DNA of 64,000 nt, taken from Gammaproteobacteria bacterium (GTDB lineage Bacteria; Pseudomonadota; Gammaproteobacteria; Steroidobacterales; GCA-2729495). The notes under the pieces were generated by a model. That model had not been told where the DNA came from. It did not search any database and saw nothing but the letters and a program-made list of their open reading frames with translations. Of this stretch, positions 19,471 to 28,735 are shown piece after piece (position 1 is the first letter of the stretch; every line of letters starts with the position of its first letter). The stretch lies in contig JAJFJS010000065.1 of assembly GCA_021773815.1 (NCBI GenBank), positions 1 to 64,000 on the forward strand. Reading direction: 5' to 3'. The translations under genes and the position numbers were made by a program.

Positions 19471-19734
19471 TCAGGCGCCGTCGAGCCAGGCGGCGATCGC
19501 GGCGATATCGTCATCCGTCAGACCGGCAAGTCCGGGCGGATGCGGCGCTTCGCCGGCCCGGATCGCTTGCATCTGCGCGGCAATGACGCTCACGCCCCGA
19601 CCCTTCAGACTGATAACCGCGTTGTGGCAACCGAGGCAGGCAGCGGCCTTGTCGGCGCCCGCAGGCGCATCAGTGGCCGTCGCCGTCCCGATGCCCAGGA
19701 AATTAATAATCGTCAGGATGATCAGCACCCGCAT
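19471..19734 (-). CDS. Small monoheme c-type cytochrome (c553-like)
   Basis: Signal peptide MRVLIILTIINFLGIGTATAT, one CXXCH (CLGCHN), C-terminal 'GLTDDDIAAIAAWLDGA'. Confidence 0.8.
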   Translation of the reverse strand: MRVLIILTIINFLGIGTATATDAPAGADKAAACLGCHNAVISLKGRGVSVIAAQMQAIRAGEAPHPPGLAGLTDDDIAAIAAWLDGA

Positions 19735-19771
19735 GATGGATTCCTTATCGTTATCTATGGTGAATTTTTTA

Positions 19772-20167
19772 CTAGCGAAGCTTTTCCAGCGCCCGCAGCA
19801 CGTCCCGCCGACTGAGCTGGCCGACCAGCCGGCCATTCTCCATGACCGGGTAGCGATGAAACTGGTGACCGAAAAACAACCGCGCGGCATCGACGATGCT
19901 GTTGTCGGCGTCGATTGTTTGCACATCCGTGCTCATGTATTCAGACACCTGCCCGCCGTATTCCGAATGGTACCCGGCGCTCAAAACGACTTTGATACAA
20001 TCGCGTTCGGTCAGAATGCCGACGAGGTTGCCAACTTCATCCACGACCGGCGCCGCGGCGATGTCGTGTTTAAGCAGTGTATTCACGGCCCGCAGGATCT
20101 CCATGTCCGGGCGCAGCGTCACGAGCTGCGTCGCCATGTAATCACGGACTCTGACCGGCTTCGGCAT
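19772..20167 (-). CDS. CBS-domain pair protein
   Basis: 'VRDYMATQLVTLRPDMEILRAVNTLLKHDIAAAPVVDEVGNLVGILTERD' and 'QFHRYPVMENGRLVGQLSRRDVLRAL'. ATG at 20167 with GGAG upstream (GTG at 20185 is an alternative). Confidence 0.87.
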   Translation of the reverse strand: MPKPVRVRDYMATQLVTLRPDMEILRAVNTLLKHDIAAAPVVDEVGNLVGILTERDCIKVVLSAGYHSEYGGQVSEYMSTDVQTIDADNSIVDAARLFFGHQFHRYPVMENGRLVGQLSRRDVLRALEKLR

Positions 20168-20334
20168 CAACGTCTCCGCGGGCACGGGCTTGCGGTGCAG
20201 CGGGCTGCACAGGCCGATGGATCCGCCGCTCCGCGGCAGCCCGCATGCATGGACCGGCCCCTGAATATGATTCCAATACTCAGGGCCAGCGCCGTCAATA
20301 AGAACATGACGAAACTACCGACAAACAACGCCAT
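20167..20334 (-). CDS. nqrM: NqrM-like Na+-NQR maturation protein (55 aa, absent from the ORF track)
   Basis: Hand translation: MALFVGSFVMFLLTALALSIGIIFRGRSMHAGCRGAADPSACAARCTASPCPRRR*. One TM helix and four Cys in the C-terminal tail, immediately after nqrF; stop overlaps the start of the CBS gene. Confidence 0.78.
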   Translation of the reverse strand: MALFVGSFVMFLLTALALSIGIIFRGRSMHAGCRGAADPSACAARCTASPCPRRR

Positions 20335-20354
20335 TGGCCCCTCCACCGGTTCTG

Positions 20355-21581
20355 CTAACTGCCGAAATCATCGAAGAAAATCGCATCCTGCTCCACGCCC
20401 AATCCATCGAACATGTTCATTAGCGCCGCGATCATCATCGGCGGCCCGCACAGATAGAATTCGCAATCCTCCGGGGCCGCGTGGTCCTTTAGATAACGCT
20501 CGAACAAGACCTCGTGGATGAAGCCGGACAACCCCTGCCAGTGATCTTCCGGCAACGGATTGGACAACACGAGATGCCATTCGAAGTTCTCATGTTCTGC
20601 GGCGAGTTGCTCGAATTGCTGGACATAGAATGCCTCCCGCAGACTGCGGGCACCATACCAGAAACTGATTTTTCGCCGGCTGCCCAGACGCTTCAATTGA
20701 TCATAGATATGGGACCGCATGGGGGCCATCCCGGCGCCCCCACCGACAAAGATCATCTCGGCCGCGCCCTCCCGGGCGAAAAAAGCGCCGAAAGGGCCCG
20801 CCACCGGCACCTGGTCGCCGGGGCGCAGACCAAACAGATAAGAAGACACGATGCCGGTCGGTGTGCCCTCCGGCGCCTCGGGCGGCGGCGTGGCTATCCG
20901 GACATTCAGCATAACGATGTCGTTTTCTGCCGGATAATTGGCCATCGAATAGGCCCGCATGACGGGCGTCTCGGTGGCCGATTCCAGCCCGAAAAACCCG
21001 AAGCGCGACCAGTCGTCCCGATACTCGGCGGGAATATCGAAATCGGCATAGCGCAACCGGTATGGCGTGCACTCGATCTGGACATACCCGCCGGCACGAA
21101 AATCCATGACTTCTCCGGCCGGCAATTCCAGCACCAGCTCCTTGATAAACGTCGCGACGCTGCGATTGGAACGGACCGTGCATGCCCAGCGACGAACGCC
21201 GAAGATCGCTTCGGGCAGGCTAATGCGCAGGTTTTCGCTGACCGCCACCTGGCAGGCCAGGCGCTGGCCCTGGGCCGCTTCCCGCCGGGTGACGTGCGAG
21301 GCCTCGATGGGCAGCAGCGCGCCGCCGCCCTCCAATACCGTCACCCGACACTGGCCGCAGCTGCCGCCGCCGCCGCAGGCCGACGGGACGAACAATTGAT
21401 TGGCCGCAAGCGCGCCGAGGAGTTTGCCGCCGACCGGTACGATCAGATCCCGCTCATCATTGACGGTGATGGTCACGTTACCGCTGGGCACGAGGCGGGC
21501 CCGGAACGCGAGAATCAGCAACGCCAGCGCCAGTACGATGCCGGTAAACAGTCCCACGCCGAGGACGATTTCCTGCATCAC
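20355..21581 (-). CDS. nqrF: Na+-translocating NADH:quinone reductase subunit F
   Basis: 2Fe-2S ferredoxin motif [10 protein letters not shown]...LACQV; flavin motif [12 protein letters not shown]-binding [12 protein letters not shown]-terminal CGPPMMIAA. Confidence 0.96.
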   Translation of the reverse strand: MMQEIVLGVGLFTGIVLALALLILAFRARLVPSGNVTITVNDERDLIVPVGGKLLGALAANQLFVPSACGGGGSCGQCRVTVLEGGGALLPIEASHVTRREAAQGQRLACQVAVSENLRISLPEAIFGVRRWACTVRSNRSVATFIKELVLELPAGEVMDFRAGGYVQIECTPYRLRYADFDIPAEYRDDWSRFGFFGLESATETPVMRAYSMANYPAENDIVMLNVRIATPPPEAPEGTPTGIVSSYLFGLRPGDQVPVAGPFGAFFAREGAAEMIFVGGGAGMAPMRSHIYDQLKRLGSRRKISFWYGARSLREAFYVQQFEQLAAEHENFEWHLVLSNPLPEDHWQGLSGFIHEVLFERYLKDHAAPEDCEFYLCGPPMMIAALMNMFDGLGVEQDAIFFDDFGS

Positions 21582-22189
21582 TAAAACTCGATCCCGGCCA
21601 TGGCCATGAACGCCATGGACATGATGCCGGCGGTAATAAAGGTAATGCCAAGCCCCTGCAGACCGGCGGGAATGTCGCTGAACTTCATTTTTTCGCGCAG
21701 GCCGGCAAGCACGATGAGCGCCAGCGCCCAGCCCACGCCAACGCCGACGCCATAGGCGGCACTCTCGACGAAATCATAGTCTCGCTGCACCATGAACAAT
21801 GAGGCGCCGAGAATCGCGCAGTTCACCGTCAGCAACGGCAGGAAAATACCCAGCGACTGATGCAGCGCCGGAAAAAACCGGCTCAGCGCCATCTCCAGGA
21901 TCTGCACGATGGCGGCGATGACGCCGATATAGCTGATCAATCCCAGGTAACTGAAATCCAGATGCCCGAGGCCCGCCCACCCGAGCGCGCCCTCGCGCAG
22001 CAGGTACGTATAGATCAGATTATTGACGGGTACGGTAATTCCCTCGACCAGGATAACCGCCGCCCCGAGGCCGATGGCGGTCTTGACCTGCCGGGAAATC
22101 GCCAGGAACGTGCACATGCCCAGAAAGAAGGCCAGCGCGAGGTTCTCGACAAAGATGGCGCGAACGAATATGGCCAGCAGCTGATCCAT
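21581..22189 (-). CDS. nqrE: Na+-translocating NADH:quinone reductase subunit E
   Basis: [32 protein letters not shown]..., 202 aa polytopic. Start trimmed from the longer ORF-track call. Confidence 0.95.
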   Translation of the reverse strand: MDQLLAIFVRAIFVENLALAFFLGMCTFLAISRQVKTAIGLGAAVILVEGITVPVNNLIYTYLLREGALGWAGLGHLDFSYLGLISYIGVIAAIVQILEMALSRFFPALHQSLGIFLPLLTVNCAILGASLFMVQRDYDFVESAAYGVGVGVGWALALIVLAGLREKMKFSDIPAGLQGLGITFITAGIMSMAFMAMAGIEF

Positions 22190-22848
22190 CAGTCGCCCCG
22201 CAACTCGTCCGCGGCCAGCGGCGCGAAGTCCGGCTGTTCCCGCTGCTCGGGTTTCCAGCTCCGAATGCCCCAGATGATGAAACCGATAATAAAGAACGCG
22301 CTGGGCGGCAGCAGCAGCATCGCGTTGGGCTCGAACCATCCGCCGTTGCTGACAGTCGGGAGGATTTCCGCACCCATCAAAGTCCCGGCGCCGAACAGTT
22401 CGCGGATGACGGCGACGGCGATCAGGACCAGGCTGTAACCCATGCCGTTGCCGATCCCGTCGAGAAAACTGATGCCGACCCTGTTGTGCGCCGCGAAGGC
22501 CTCTGCCCGGCCAAGCACGATGCAATTGGTAATGATCAGCCCCACGAAGACACTGAGCGTTTTCGCGGTTTCGGGCGCAAACGCCTGCAGCAGTTCGTCG
22601 ATGATGATGACGCCCGAGGCAATCACCGTCATCTGGACGATGATGCGCACCGATGCGGGCAGGTGCCGGCGCATCATGCTGATGACAACATTGGAATACG
22701 CCAGCACCGACGTGAGTGCGAGGCTCATGACCAGCGCCGAATACAGGGAATTGGTAATGGCCAGCGCCGAACAGATCCCGAGCACCTGCAGCGTCACGGG
22801 ATTCTCGTCAATCAGCGGGTTCAACAATGCATCGCGAGCCCGGATCAT
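22189..22848 (-). CDS. nqrD: Na+-translocating NADH:quinone reductase subunit D
   Basis: '[31 protein letters not shown]...[17 protein letters not shown]'. Confidence 0.95.
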   Translation of the reverse strand: MIRARDALLNPLIDENPVTLQVLGICSALAITNSLYSALVMSLALTSVLAYSNVVISMMRRHLPASVRIIVQMTVIASGVIIIDELLQAFAPETAKTLSVFVGLIITNCIVLGRAEAFAAHNRVGISFLDGIGNGMGYSLVLIAVAVIRELFGAGTLMGAEILPTVSNGGWFEPNAMLLLPPSAFFIIGFIIWGIRSWKPEQREQPDFAPLAADELRGD

Positions 22849-23636
22849 CGTGTGTCACCTGCGGCAGAATAGTTGTCGAGGAACTTCGCAAAACCATGCG
22901 GACCGAACCAGTAACGCACGAGGTTCGTCACCGCATCCGCGGTCACCGTGGCGCCGGTCAGCCCGTCGACCTCGAAAGCCGCGTCCGGCGCAGCGGGATC
23001 GACGGCCGCTTTGGCGATCCGGAACCGCAATGTGTCCTGCGCGTCGTACAGCTTGCGACCGCGCCAGCGCGCCTGCCAGTTCGGGGCGAGGATCCGGTCG
23101 CCGATGCCGGCTGTTTCGCCTTGCTCGTGGAAAGTGATACCCGCAATCGTATTCAGGTCGCTTTCGAGGGCAAGAAAACCGGACAGCATCGACCACATGC
23201 CTTTGCCGTAGACCGGAAAGATGATTCTCTGCAGGCCGTCCGCATCCTCGACGACATACACCGTCACGAGCCGCGACCGCCGACCCAGTGCGGCGATATC
23301 CTGTGCGGCCGGAATCGGCACGCCAAATTCCGGGTCGGACGCGGCCTTGCGGGCATCGAAAGTATCCGGATTCACGTCATCATCGAAAACGCCGCGATCC
23401 AGGTCGACGAGCCGCGCATCCAGTCCCTGAAAAGCCATGACGATTTGCCGGTCCGGAACATCATCCGTCACCTCCAGCAGGCCGCTGACCCCGACGATAT
23501 GGCGGTTTCGTTCGAGGTCCCGGTAAGCGCGCTGAATCGGCTGCAGGGACACGGCCGTGACGGTAACGAGGATGGAACACACCAGCGCGGTTGCCGTCAC
23601 GACCATAATGGCTTTCAACGGGCTCTCATTATCCAT
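22845..23636 (-). CDS. nqrC: Na+-translocating NADH:quinone reductase subunit C
   Basis: Covalent FMN motif '[17 protein letters not shown]'; single N-terminal TM; 4-nt overlap with nqrD. Confidence 0.94.
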   Translation of the reverse strand: MDNESPLKAIMVVTATALVCSILVTVTAVSLQPIQRAYRDLERNRHIVGVSGLLEVTDDVPDRQIVMAFQGLDARLVDLDRGVFDDDVNPDTFDARKAASDPEFGVPIPAAQDIAALGRRSRLVTVYVVEDADGLQRIIFPVYGKGMWSMLSGFLALESDLNTIAGITFHEQGETAGIGDRILAPNWQARWRGRKLYDAQDTLRFRIAKAAVDPAAPDAAFEVDGLTGATVTADAVTNLVRYWFGPHGFAKFLDNYSAAGDTR

Positions 23637-24849
23637 CGGCCGTCTCCGCCAGGCGCTTGCGCCGACGCCGAATGTTCAGTTCTACCATGACGAAGTCGAT
23701 GACCGGCGCAAACAGGCTGGCCAGCAAAATCGCGAACAAAATTCCCTCACCGTGAGAGGGATTTGCGATGCGGATTACGATGGCCAGCAGGCCCGTGAGC
23801 ACGCCAAAAATCCACCGTCCGGCATTCGTCATCGCACACGCGACCGGATCCGTCGCCAGGAACACGACACCAAAAGCCAATCCGCCGAGGACGAGGTGCC
23901 ACGTCCACGGAATACCGAAGATGGGGTTGCCGTTGCCGGCCCAGCCGTTGAACAGGAATACCGTTGCGATCATCCCTGTCAGCGCGCCGAGCATGACCCG
24001 CCACGACGCGGTATCGGTCATGACCAGCCAGGCCGCACCGATAAAACACCCCAGTACAGAGGTGGTGCCGATTGCACCGGGACGCATGCCGACGAACAGA
24101 TCACGCCACGTCAACCCGGCATCCAGCAGCGCGGCAATACCCCCGGCGCCGGCCAGTTGCAGCGGCAGCGCCGCGGTGAAACCGGGCACGGGTATCCAGG
24201 CGCCCTCACCGAATACCAGGTCGGGATAGGCAAACAACAGGAAAGTCACGCCCAGCACGGCGGGGTTGACCAGGTATCGGCCCGACCCGCCGAACACATG
24301 TTTGCCAACGACCATCCCGAACGTCATGCCGAGACCCACCTGGTACAGGGGTGCGCCGGCGGGCAGGATCAGCGCGAACAGCCAGGCGCAGGACAACAGC
24401 CCCTCGTCGACGGAGCTGCCACGCAGCTCCGCGAAGATCGCATCCCAGATTGAGCCGACTGCAAGCGCGACGAGGAACGCCGGCAAAAAATATAGCAACC
24501 CGTGCGCGACACAGGCGAACATATTCCCCGGGTCGTAGCCGATACCCAATCCGGTCAGGATGCCGCCGCGCCAGCCGGGCAACTGCGACAGATCCAGCGC
24601 GATCATGGCCAGGTTGGACTGGTGACCCAGGCTCCACATACCGATCAGCCAGCAGGGCAACGTTGCAATGACCAGGTTGTTGGCCATGCCCTGCACGCTG
24701 ACGACATCCCTGACGAACGGTGCGGACCGGTTCCGACCGGCAGACGCGTACAGAAACCGATCCAGCATCTGCAACCACGGCCGGAACCGTCGCAGCGGCC
24801 GGCCCTCGCCGGCGCGCATTTGCAGATCCTCGAGACGACGACGCAACAC
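23629..24849 (-). CDS. nqrB: Na+-translocating NADH:quinone reductase subunit B
   Basis: Polytopic; 'GMRPGAIGTTSVLGCFIGA' flavinylation-type region; between nqrA and nqrC. Confidence 0.95.
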   Translation of the reverse strand: MLRRRLEDLQMRAGEGRPLRRFRPWLQMLDRFLYASAGRNRSAPFVRDVVSVQGMANNLVIATLPCWLIGMWSLGHQSNLAMIALDLSQLPGWRGGILTGLGIGYDPGNMFACVAHGLLYFLPAFLVALAVGSIWDAIFAELRGSSVDEGLLSCAWLFALILPAGAPLYQVGLGMTFGMVVGKHVFGGSGRYLVNPAVLGVTFLLFAYPDLVFGEGAWIPVPGFTAALPLQLAGAGGIAALLDAGLTWRDLFVGMRPGAIGTTSVLGCFIGAAWLVMTDTASWRVMLGALTGMIATVFLFNGWAGNGNPIFGIPWTWHLVLGGLAFGVVFLATDPVACAMTNAGRWIFGVLTGLLAIVIRIANPSHGEGILFAILLASLFAPVIDFVMVELNIRRRRKRLAETADG

Positions 24850-24851
24850 AG

Positions 24852-26192
24852 TCAGCCGTCCTTTTCGATCTGCGCGAGGTTAATTCGCAGCGCGGCGCCG
24901 TAATCCTGTTTCGCCGGGCACACAAACGAACTGAGCGCCAGGTCCTCTTCGGCCAGTTCCAGGCAGCCCAGCGCCTCGGCGGCCACCGTGTCCTTGACCA
25001 ACAGTGCTCTCAGTAACGGCGTCGGAAGCATATCCAGCGGCATCACGCGCTCGAAGGCGCCCGCCGGAATCATCACGGCCCGCCGTCCGTGGCGCGCCGT
25101 CGTGAGCGCGCGCGGACGCGTCGCGCCCACGACCGACCGAAGTCGTGCAGCGATACCGGTCCGCCCTCCACCGGGCGCGAACCAGCCGAACAGACGTCGG
25201 CCGTTGCCTTCCGGGATCACCGAGACCTGGTGGTGATAACGGCCCAGAAATCCGAGCGGCCCGGCGGCCTCAAACCCGTCCAGAACCGAGCCCGACACGA
25301 GGCAAAAATTGCCGTCCGGCAGAATCTCACCGGTCATCAACTCAGACACACTGGCCCCCGGCCGGGTGCGAACCAGTCGCGGGTTTGCGGCGCCGGGTCC
25401 GGCGACGGACACGACACGCTCGGTCAGTAACCGGCCCGTGCGGCACAGATGTCCGATGGCGATGACGTCCTGATAACCGATGTGCCAGACCGTCCGATCT
25501 GCCGCAACCGGATCCAGGAAATGGATGTGGGTGCCGGGCAAACCGGCCGGATGCGGTCCGGAAAATTTTACGACCCGGATTCGCTCATTCACCGCCTCCG
25601 GTCCCGACCAGTCCGGACCGGTACAAAGATAGATCGGCCGGTCGCACAGATCGGCGATAGCCTCCAGTCCCCGCTCGAATTCACCGGCGCGTGCGGCGAT
25701 GACCACACCCGGATCGACCGCCAGCGGTCGCGTGTCGATGGCAGTGACAAAAATCGACCGGGGCACCGTCGCGGATTCCGGAACGCGGTTAAAGGGCCGG
25801 GTCCGAAACGCGGTCCACAACCCGGACTGCAGCAGCAGGTCCCGAATCACCGCAGGATCCGCGGACGCCGGCGGCGTAAAGACGGTTTCCGCCGCGGCGG
25901 ACTCATCGAGCTCGATCACCACCGATTGCAGCGTGCGGCGTTGCCCTCGATTGATGGCAACGACACATCCGTTGCCGGGCGCAACAAACGACACCGCCGG
26001 ATCCCGTTTTTCCACGAACAGCGGCTCGCCCAGGCCCACCGCCTGACCGATCTCGACCAGCATCCGTGGCCGCAGCCCGGCATAGTCGGCGCCGAGCAGA
26101 GCCACCTGCGTCACCGCCGGCGCCGCACCGATCACCTGCCGCGGCCGACCGGTAAGCGGGATATCCAGACCTTTTTTGATGGTTATTTGCAC
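24852..26192 (-). CDS. nqrA: Na+-translocating NADH:quinone reductase subunit A
   Basis: N-terminus 'QITIKKGLDIPLTGRPRQ' diagnostic of NqrA; likely GTG start at 26192 (ORF track extends to 26345). Confidence 0.94.
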   Translation of the reverse strand: MQITIKKGLDIPLTGRPRQVIGAAPAVTQVALLGADYAGLRPRMLVEIGQAVGLGEPLFVEKRDPAVSFVAPGNGCVVAINRGQRRTLQSVVIELDESAAAETVFTPPASADPAVIRDLLLQSGLWTAFRTRPFNRVPESATVPRSIFVTAIDTRPLAVDPGVVIAARAGEFERGLEAIADLCDRPIYLCTGPDWSGPEAVNERIRVVKFSGPHPAGLPGTHIHFLDPVAADRTVWHIGYQDVIAIGHLCRTGRLLTERVVSVAGPGAANPRLVRTRPGASVSELMTGEILPDGNFCLVSGSVLDGFEAAGPLGFLGRYHHQVSVIPEGNGRRLFGWFAPGGGRTGIAARLRSVVGATRPRALTTARHGRRAVMIPAGAFERVMPLDMLPTPLLRALLVKDTVAAEALGCLELAEEDLALSSFVCPAKQDYGAALRINLAQIEKDG

Positions 26193-26432
26193 AACCTGGG
26201 ACACAACCTGAACGTTTCTGACCAACCCACGTAACCCGTGCGGGACAACCGGGGCCAGTCCGACGGTGGACCCATCAACGCTGTTGTCGTCACCGCCGAA
26301 AACTTCAATTGAAAACGCCCGTCGGCAAACAATAATCAGGATCAATGATGGTATCAGAGTTGCGGCACGTGCCGTACCGACATGCCGGGCGCATCAGGCG
26401 CACGGACTTCGCCGGTTGCCGGCGACACCGCC

Positions 26433-26465
26433 AAAAAAAACCGGCGGGGGCAACGCCACCGCCGG
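26433..26465 (-). terminator. Rho-independent terminator
   Basis: Minus strand: CCGGCGG-loop-CCGCCGG followed by TTTTTTTT, 32 nt downstream of the stop of the OmpA-like gene. Confidence 0.8.
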
Positions 26466-26496
26466 CTCATGATCAGCTCACCTGAGCTTGTTTAGC

Positions 26497-27900
26497 CTAT
26501 TTCTTCCAGGCGCGCGCGTTCTTGATGACGACATCGATGCGCCGGTTCCTGGCACGCCCGTCCGGGGTGTCATTGCTGGCGATCGGCCGGTTCTTACCGT
26601 AACCGACGGCGTCGATACGACTGATCGGCATACCCAGGTTGGCGATCAGGTAACGACGTACCGAATCAGCACGATCCTGAGACAACAACTGATTCAGCTC
26701 GGCGCTGCCGATGCTGTCCGTATATCCCTCGATCACGATAGGTGATTCCGGATAAACCTGGATCGCATCCTGCACGCTCCGCAACAGGCCGAAGTAACGA
26801 CTCTCGATGACCGACTGCCCGGAAGGAAAACTCAACCCGGTCAGGCGAATGATCAGGTCACTGCCCTCACGCAGGATTCTGGCATCGGACGGCGCGAACA
26901 GCGCCTCGACCTTCGCCAGTTCACGGGCCAGTCGCTCGGTCTCTCGGACCGTCGCTTCCGTGCCGCCAAGGGCGCTGCGCAGTTCCACGATGGTGGCCGT
27001 CATATCTTCATTGCCGGCGCGCAATTCCGTCGCCCGGGCAACCGACGCGGCCGCCGACTTTTCAAATCCAGCACTCAGGTTCGTCGTGACGTCCAGCGCG
27101 CGCGCGACATTCAGTACCGGCTGCTCCCACTTCAGAATCAGGTCTTCCTCCGTGAAATTCTTGCCAATGCGCTTGACCTGATCGGCGAGGTAAGCTGCAT
27201 GCCGGGCCTCATACTCGGCGTCGGCCGCCAACCGCAGTGGTCCACCTGTCTCATAGCGGTTCGAATCCAGACTGGTGCTGGCTTGCGACAACAGTGCTTC
27301 CGCTTTCGCCAGCGTCGCAGGGGCATACTTGTCGACGCGATTGTCGGCAGCCTGATCGATCAGCTTGCGCGACTCACCCAGAATCAGGGTCTTGATCGCC
27401 GCCAGCTCCGCATCACGATAATAGGTCGTTGCCAGTTGGGCTCGATCTCTGGCGCTGTTCACATTGCCGGCTTCGAGCTTAAGCGCCGCGTTCTTGAACT
27501 GTGATTCCGCCTTCAGCCAGAGCTTTGGCTCCAGCTTCGACGCCTTAGCCTTCACCGCATCGGCACGTGCCGTAATCGACGGCGCAAACGTCACCTTTGC
27601 CAGCTTGCTGGCATCGATTGCGGCCGTCAGCGCTGCCTGAGACTCGCCGAGTTCCGCGCGAATCTTGTCCAGCGACTTGCCGCGTGCGAGCAGATCTTCG
27701 GCACGACGATAATTCTTCATCGCATCGGCATAGTTATCCGGAGACAACAGCGGCGCATCGGCCGACTGGGCTCGTTCGATGAGCCGATCCGTCGTCGGGA
27801 AAATAGACTGCCTGATGTCTTCAGCGAAGCCGCTGCAAGGCGCCAGCAGTGCCAGCAAGATCAAGCCATAACGCGTCAAGCGCGGGGTACCAGTAAACAT
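26497..27900 (-). CDS. OmpA family protein with helical periplasmic region
   Basis: Signal peptide; helical N-terminal half; OmpA motif 'IVIEGYTDSIGSAELNQLLSQDRADSVRRYL...RARNRRIDVVI'. Start chosen at MFTGTPRL. Confidence 0.85.
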   Translation of the reverse strand: MFTGTPRLTRYGLILLALLAPCSGFAEDIRQSIFPTTDRLIERAQSADAPLLSPDNYADAMKNYRRAEDLLARGKSLDKIRAELGESQAALTAAIDASKLAKVTFAPSITARADAVKAKASKLEPKLWLKAESQFKNAALKLEAGNVNSARDRAQLATTYYRDAELAAIKTLILGESRKLIDQAADNRVDKYAPATLAKAEALLSQASTSLDSNRYETGGPLRLAADAEYEARHAAYLADQVKRIGKNFTEEDLILKWEQPVLNVARALDVTTNLSAGFEKSAAASVARATELRAGNEDMTATIVELRSALGGTEATVRETERLARELAKVEALFAPSDARILREGSDLIIRLTGLSFPSGQSVIESRYFGLLRSVQDAIQVYPESPIVIEGYTDSIGSAELNQLLSQDRADSVRRYLIANLGMPISRIDAVGYGKNRPIASNDTPDGRARNRRIDVVIKNARAWKK

Positions 27901-28323
27901 CAAACCATCCTCCGGTTTTTCCGAGCGCACTCGGGGCCGTTTCGACACCTGTAAACTCTGATTACTTCGATCGGCGACACGCCGCGGATTCATGCCCGCA
28001 TTTGTAAACACATCCGGGCCAACCATCATCAGAGCGGCGCGATCATGTGCTTTTCTGTGCGCTTGTCAAGTGAATTCTAGCCCCATTTTTCAGGCCCCCG
28101 TTTGCCGCATCGGCCCGGCAGCCAACTGTGGCTCGGCGATGCCGTCACCCGAAAATTGAAACGGATAGCGGGACAGTTTTGGTATACAGAAAAGGCGGGC
28201 GGACTCGCCCCGGCACACAGTCAACAGGCCACAGTCTCAGCCGGCATGCTGCCGATCTTCATCTTCCGATGGCATTCCGGAGCAACCCTGGCACGTTGTG
28301 AACGGCCAGAAAAGCTTCAAAAG

Positions 28324-28734
28324 CTAGTTCGCCGGCGTAGCGAGAAGCCGTTTGCCCAGATCTGCAACCGCCGCTGACGTGAGGTCCTCGGGATTCGCGG
28401 CGCAATAGTCGACAAGATGTCCGGTCAGACTCGCAAAATCCCATGCTTGTCCGGCATTTTCTGTCGCTCCGATAATCTCATCGATGGTTTTTCCGGATTT
28501 CGCCCGATAGTAGCCTTGCGCCCAGGTCAGCAATAGCCGCCTCGTGCCCAGCGGCCCGACGACTATCATCTTGCTAAAAACATCACACGGTATCGCGCCG
28601 ATATCCGGCACACCACCCATTCCTGACGGCAGGCGCAATTTCTCCGCAATCGCAACATTGCTCAGGAACATCACCACCATCATCACTGCGAGTGACGTGA
28701 TCGCTCTGTTCATTGATATTGTTTTTCTCATCAT
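28324..28734 (-). CDS. HdeA-like small secreted protein
   Basis: Signal peptide; 'IPCDVFSKM...LLLTWAQGYYRAKSGK...LVDYCAANPEDLTSAAV' two-cysteine pattern resembling HdeA/Rap1a-type proteins. Confidence 0.5.
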   Translation of the reverse strand: MMRKTISMNRAITSLAVMMVVMFLSNVAIAEKLRLPSGMGGVPDIGAIPCDVFSKMIVVGPLGTRRLLLTWAQGYYRAKSGKTIDEIIGATENAGQAWDFASLTGHLVDYCAANPEDLTSAAVADLGKRLLATPAN

Positions 28735-28735
28735 C

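Noticed and set aside
18213-19586. 457-aa plus-strand ORF opposite mtrC
   Set aside because: Antisense shadow of a confident decaheme cytochrome gene in high-GC DNA; no recognisable domain.
22190-22525. N-terminal extension of the ORF-track NqrE call
   Set aside because: The extension overlaps nqrD in another frame; canonical NqrE begins at MDQLLAIF with an ATGA overlap at 22189.
20355-26192. Possible Rnf complex instead of Na+-NQR
   Set aside because: NqrA-type N-terminus (IKKGLDIPL) and NqrF-type ferredoxin/NAD reductase are present; RnfB/RnfC-type polyferredoxins are absent.
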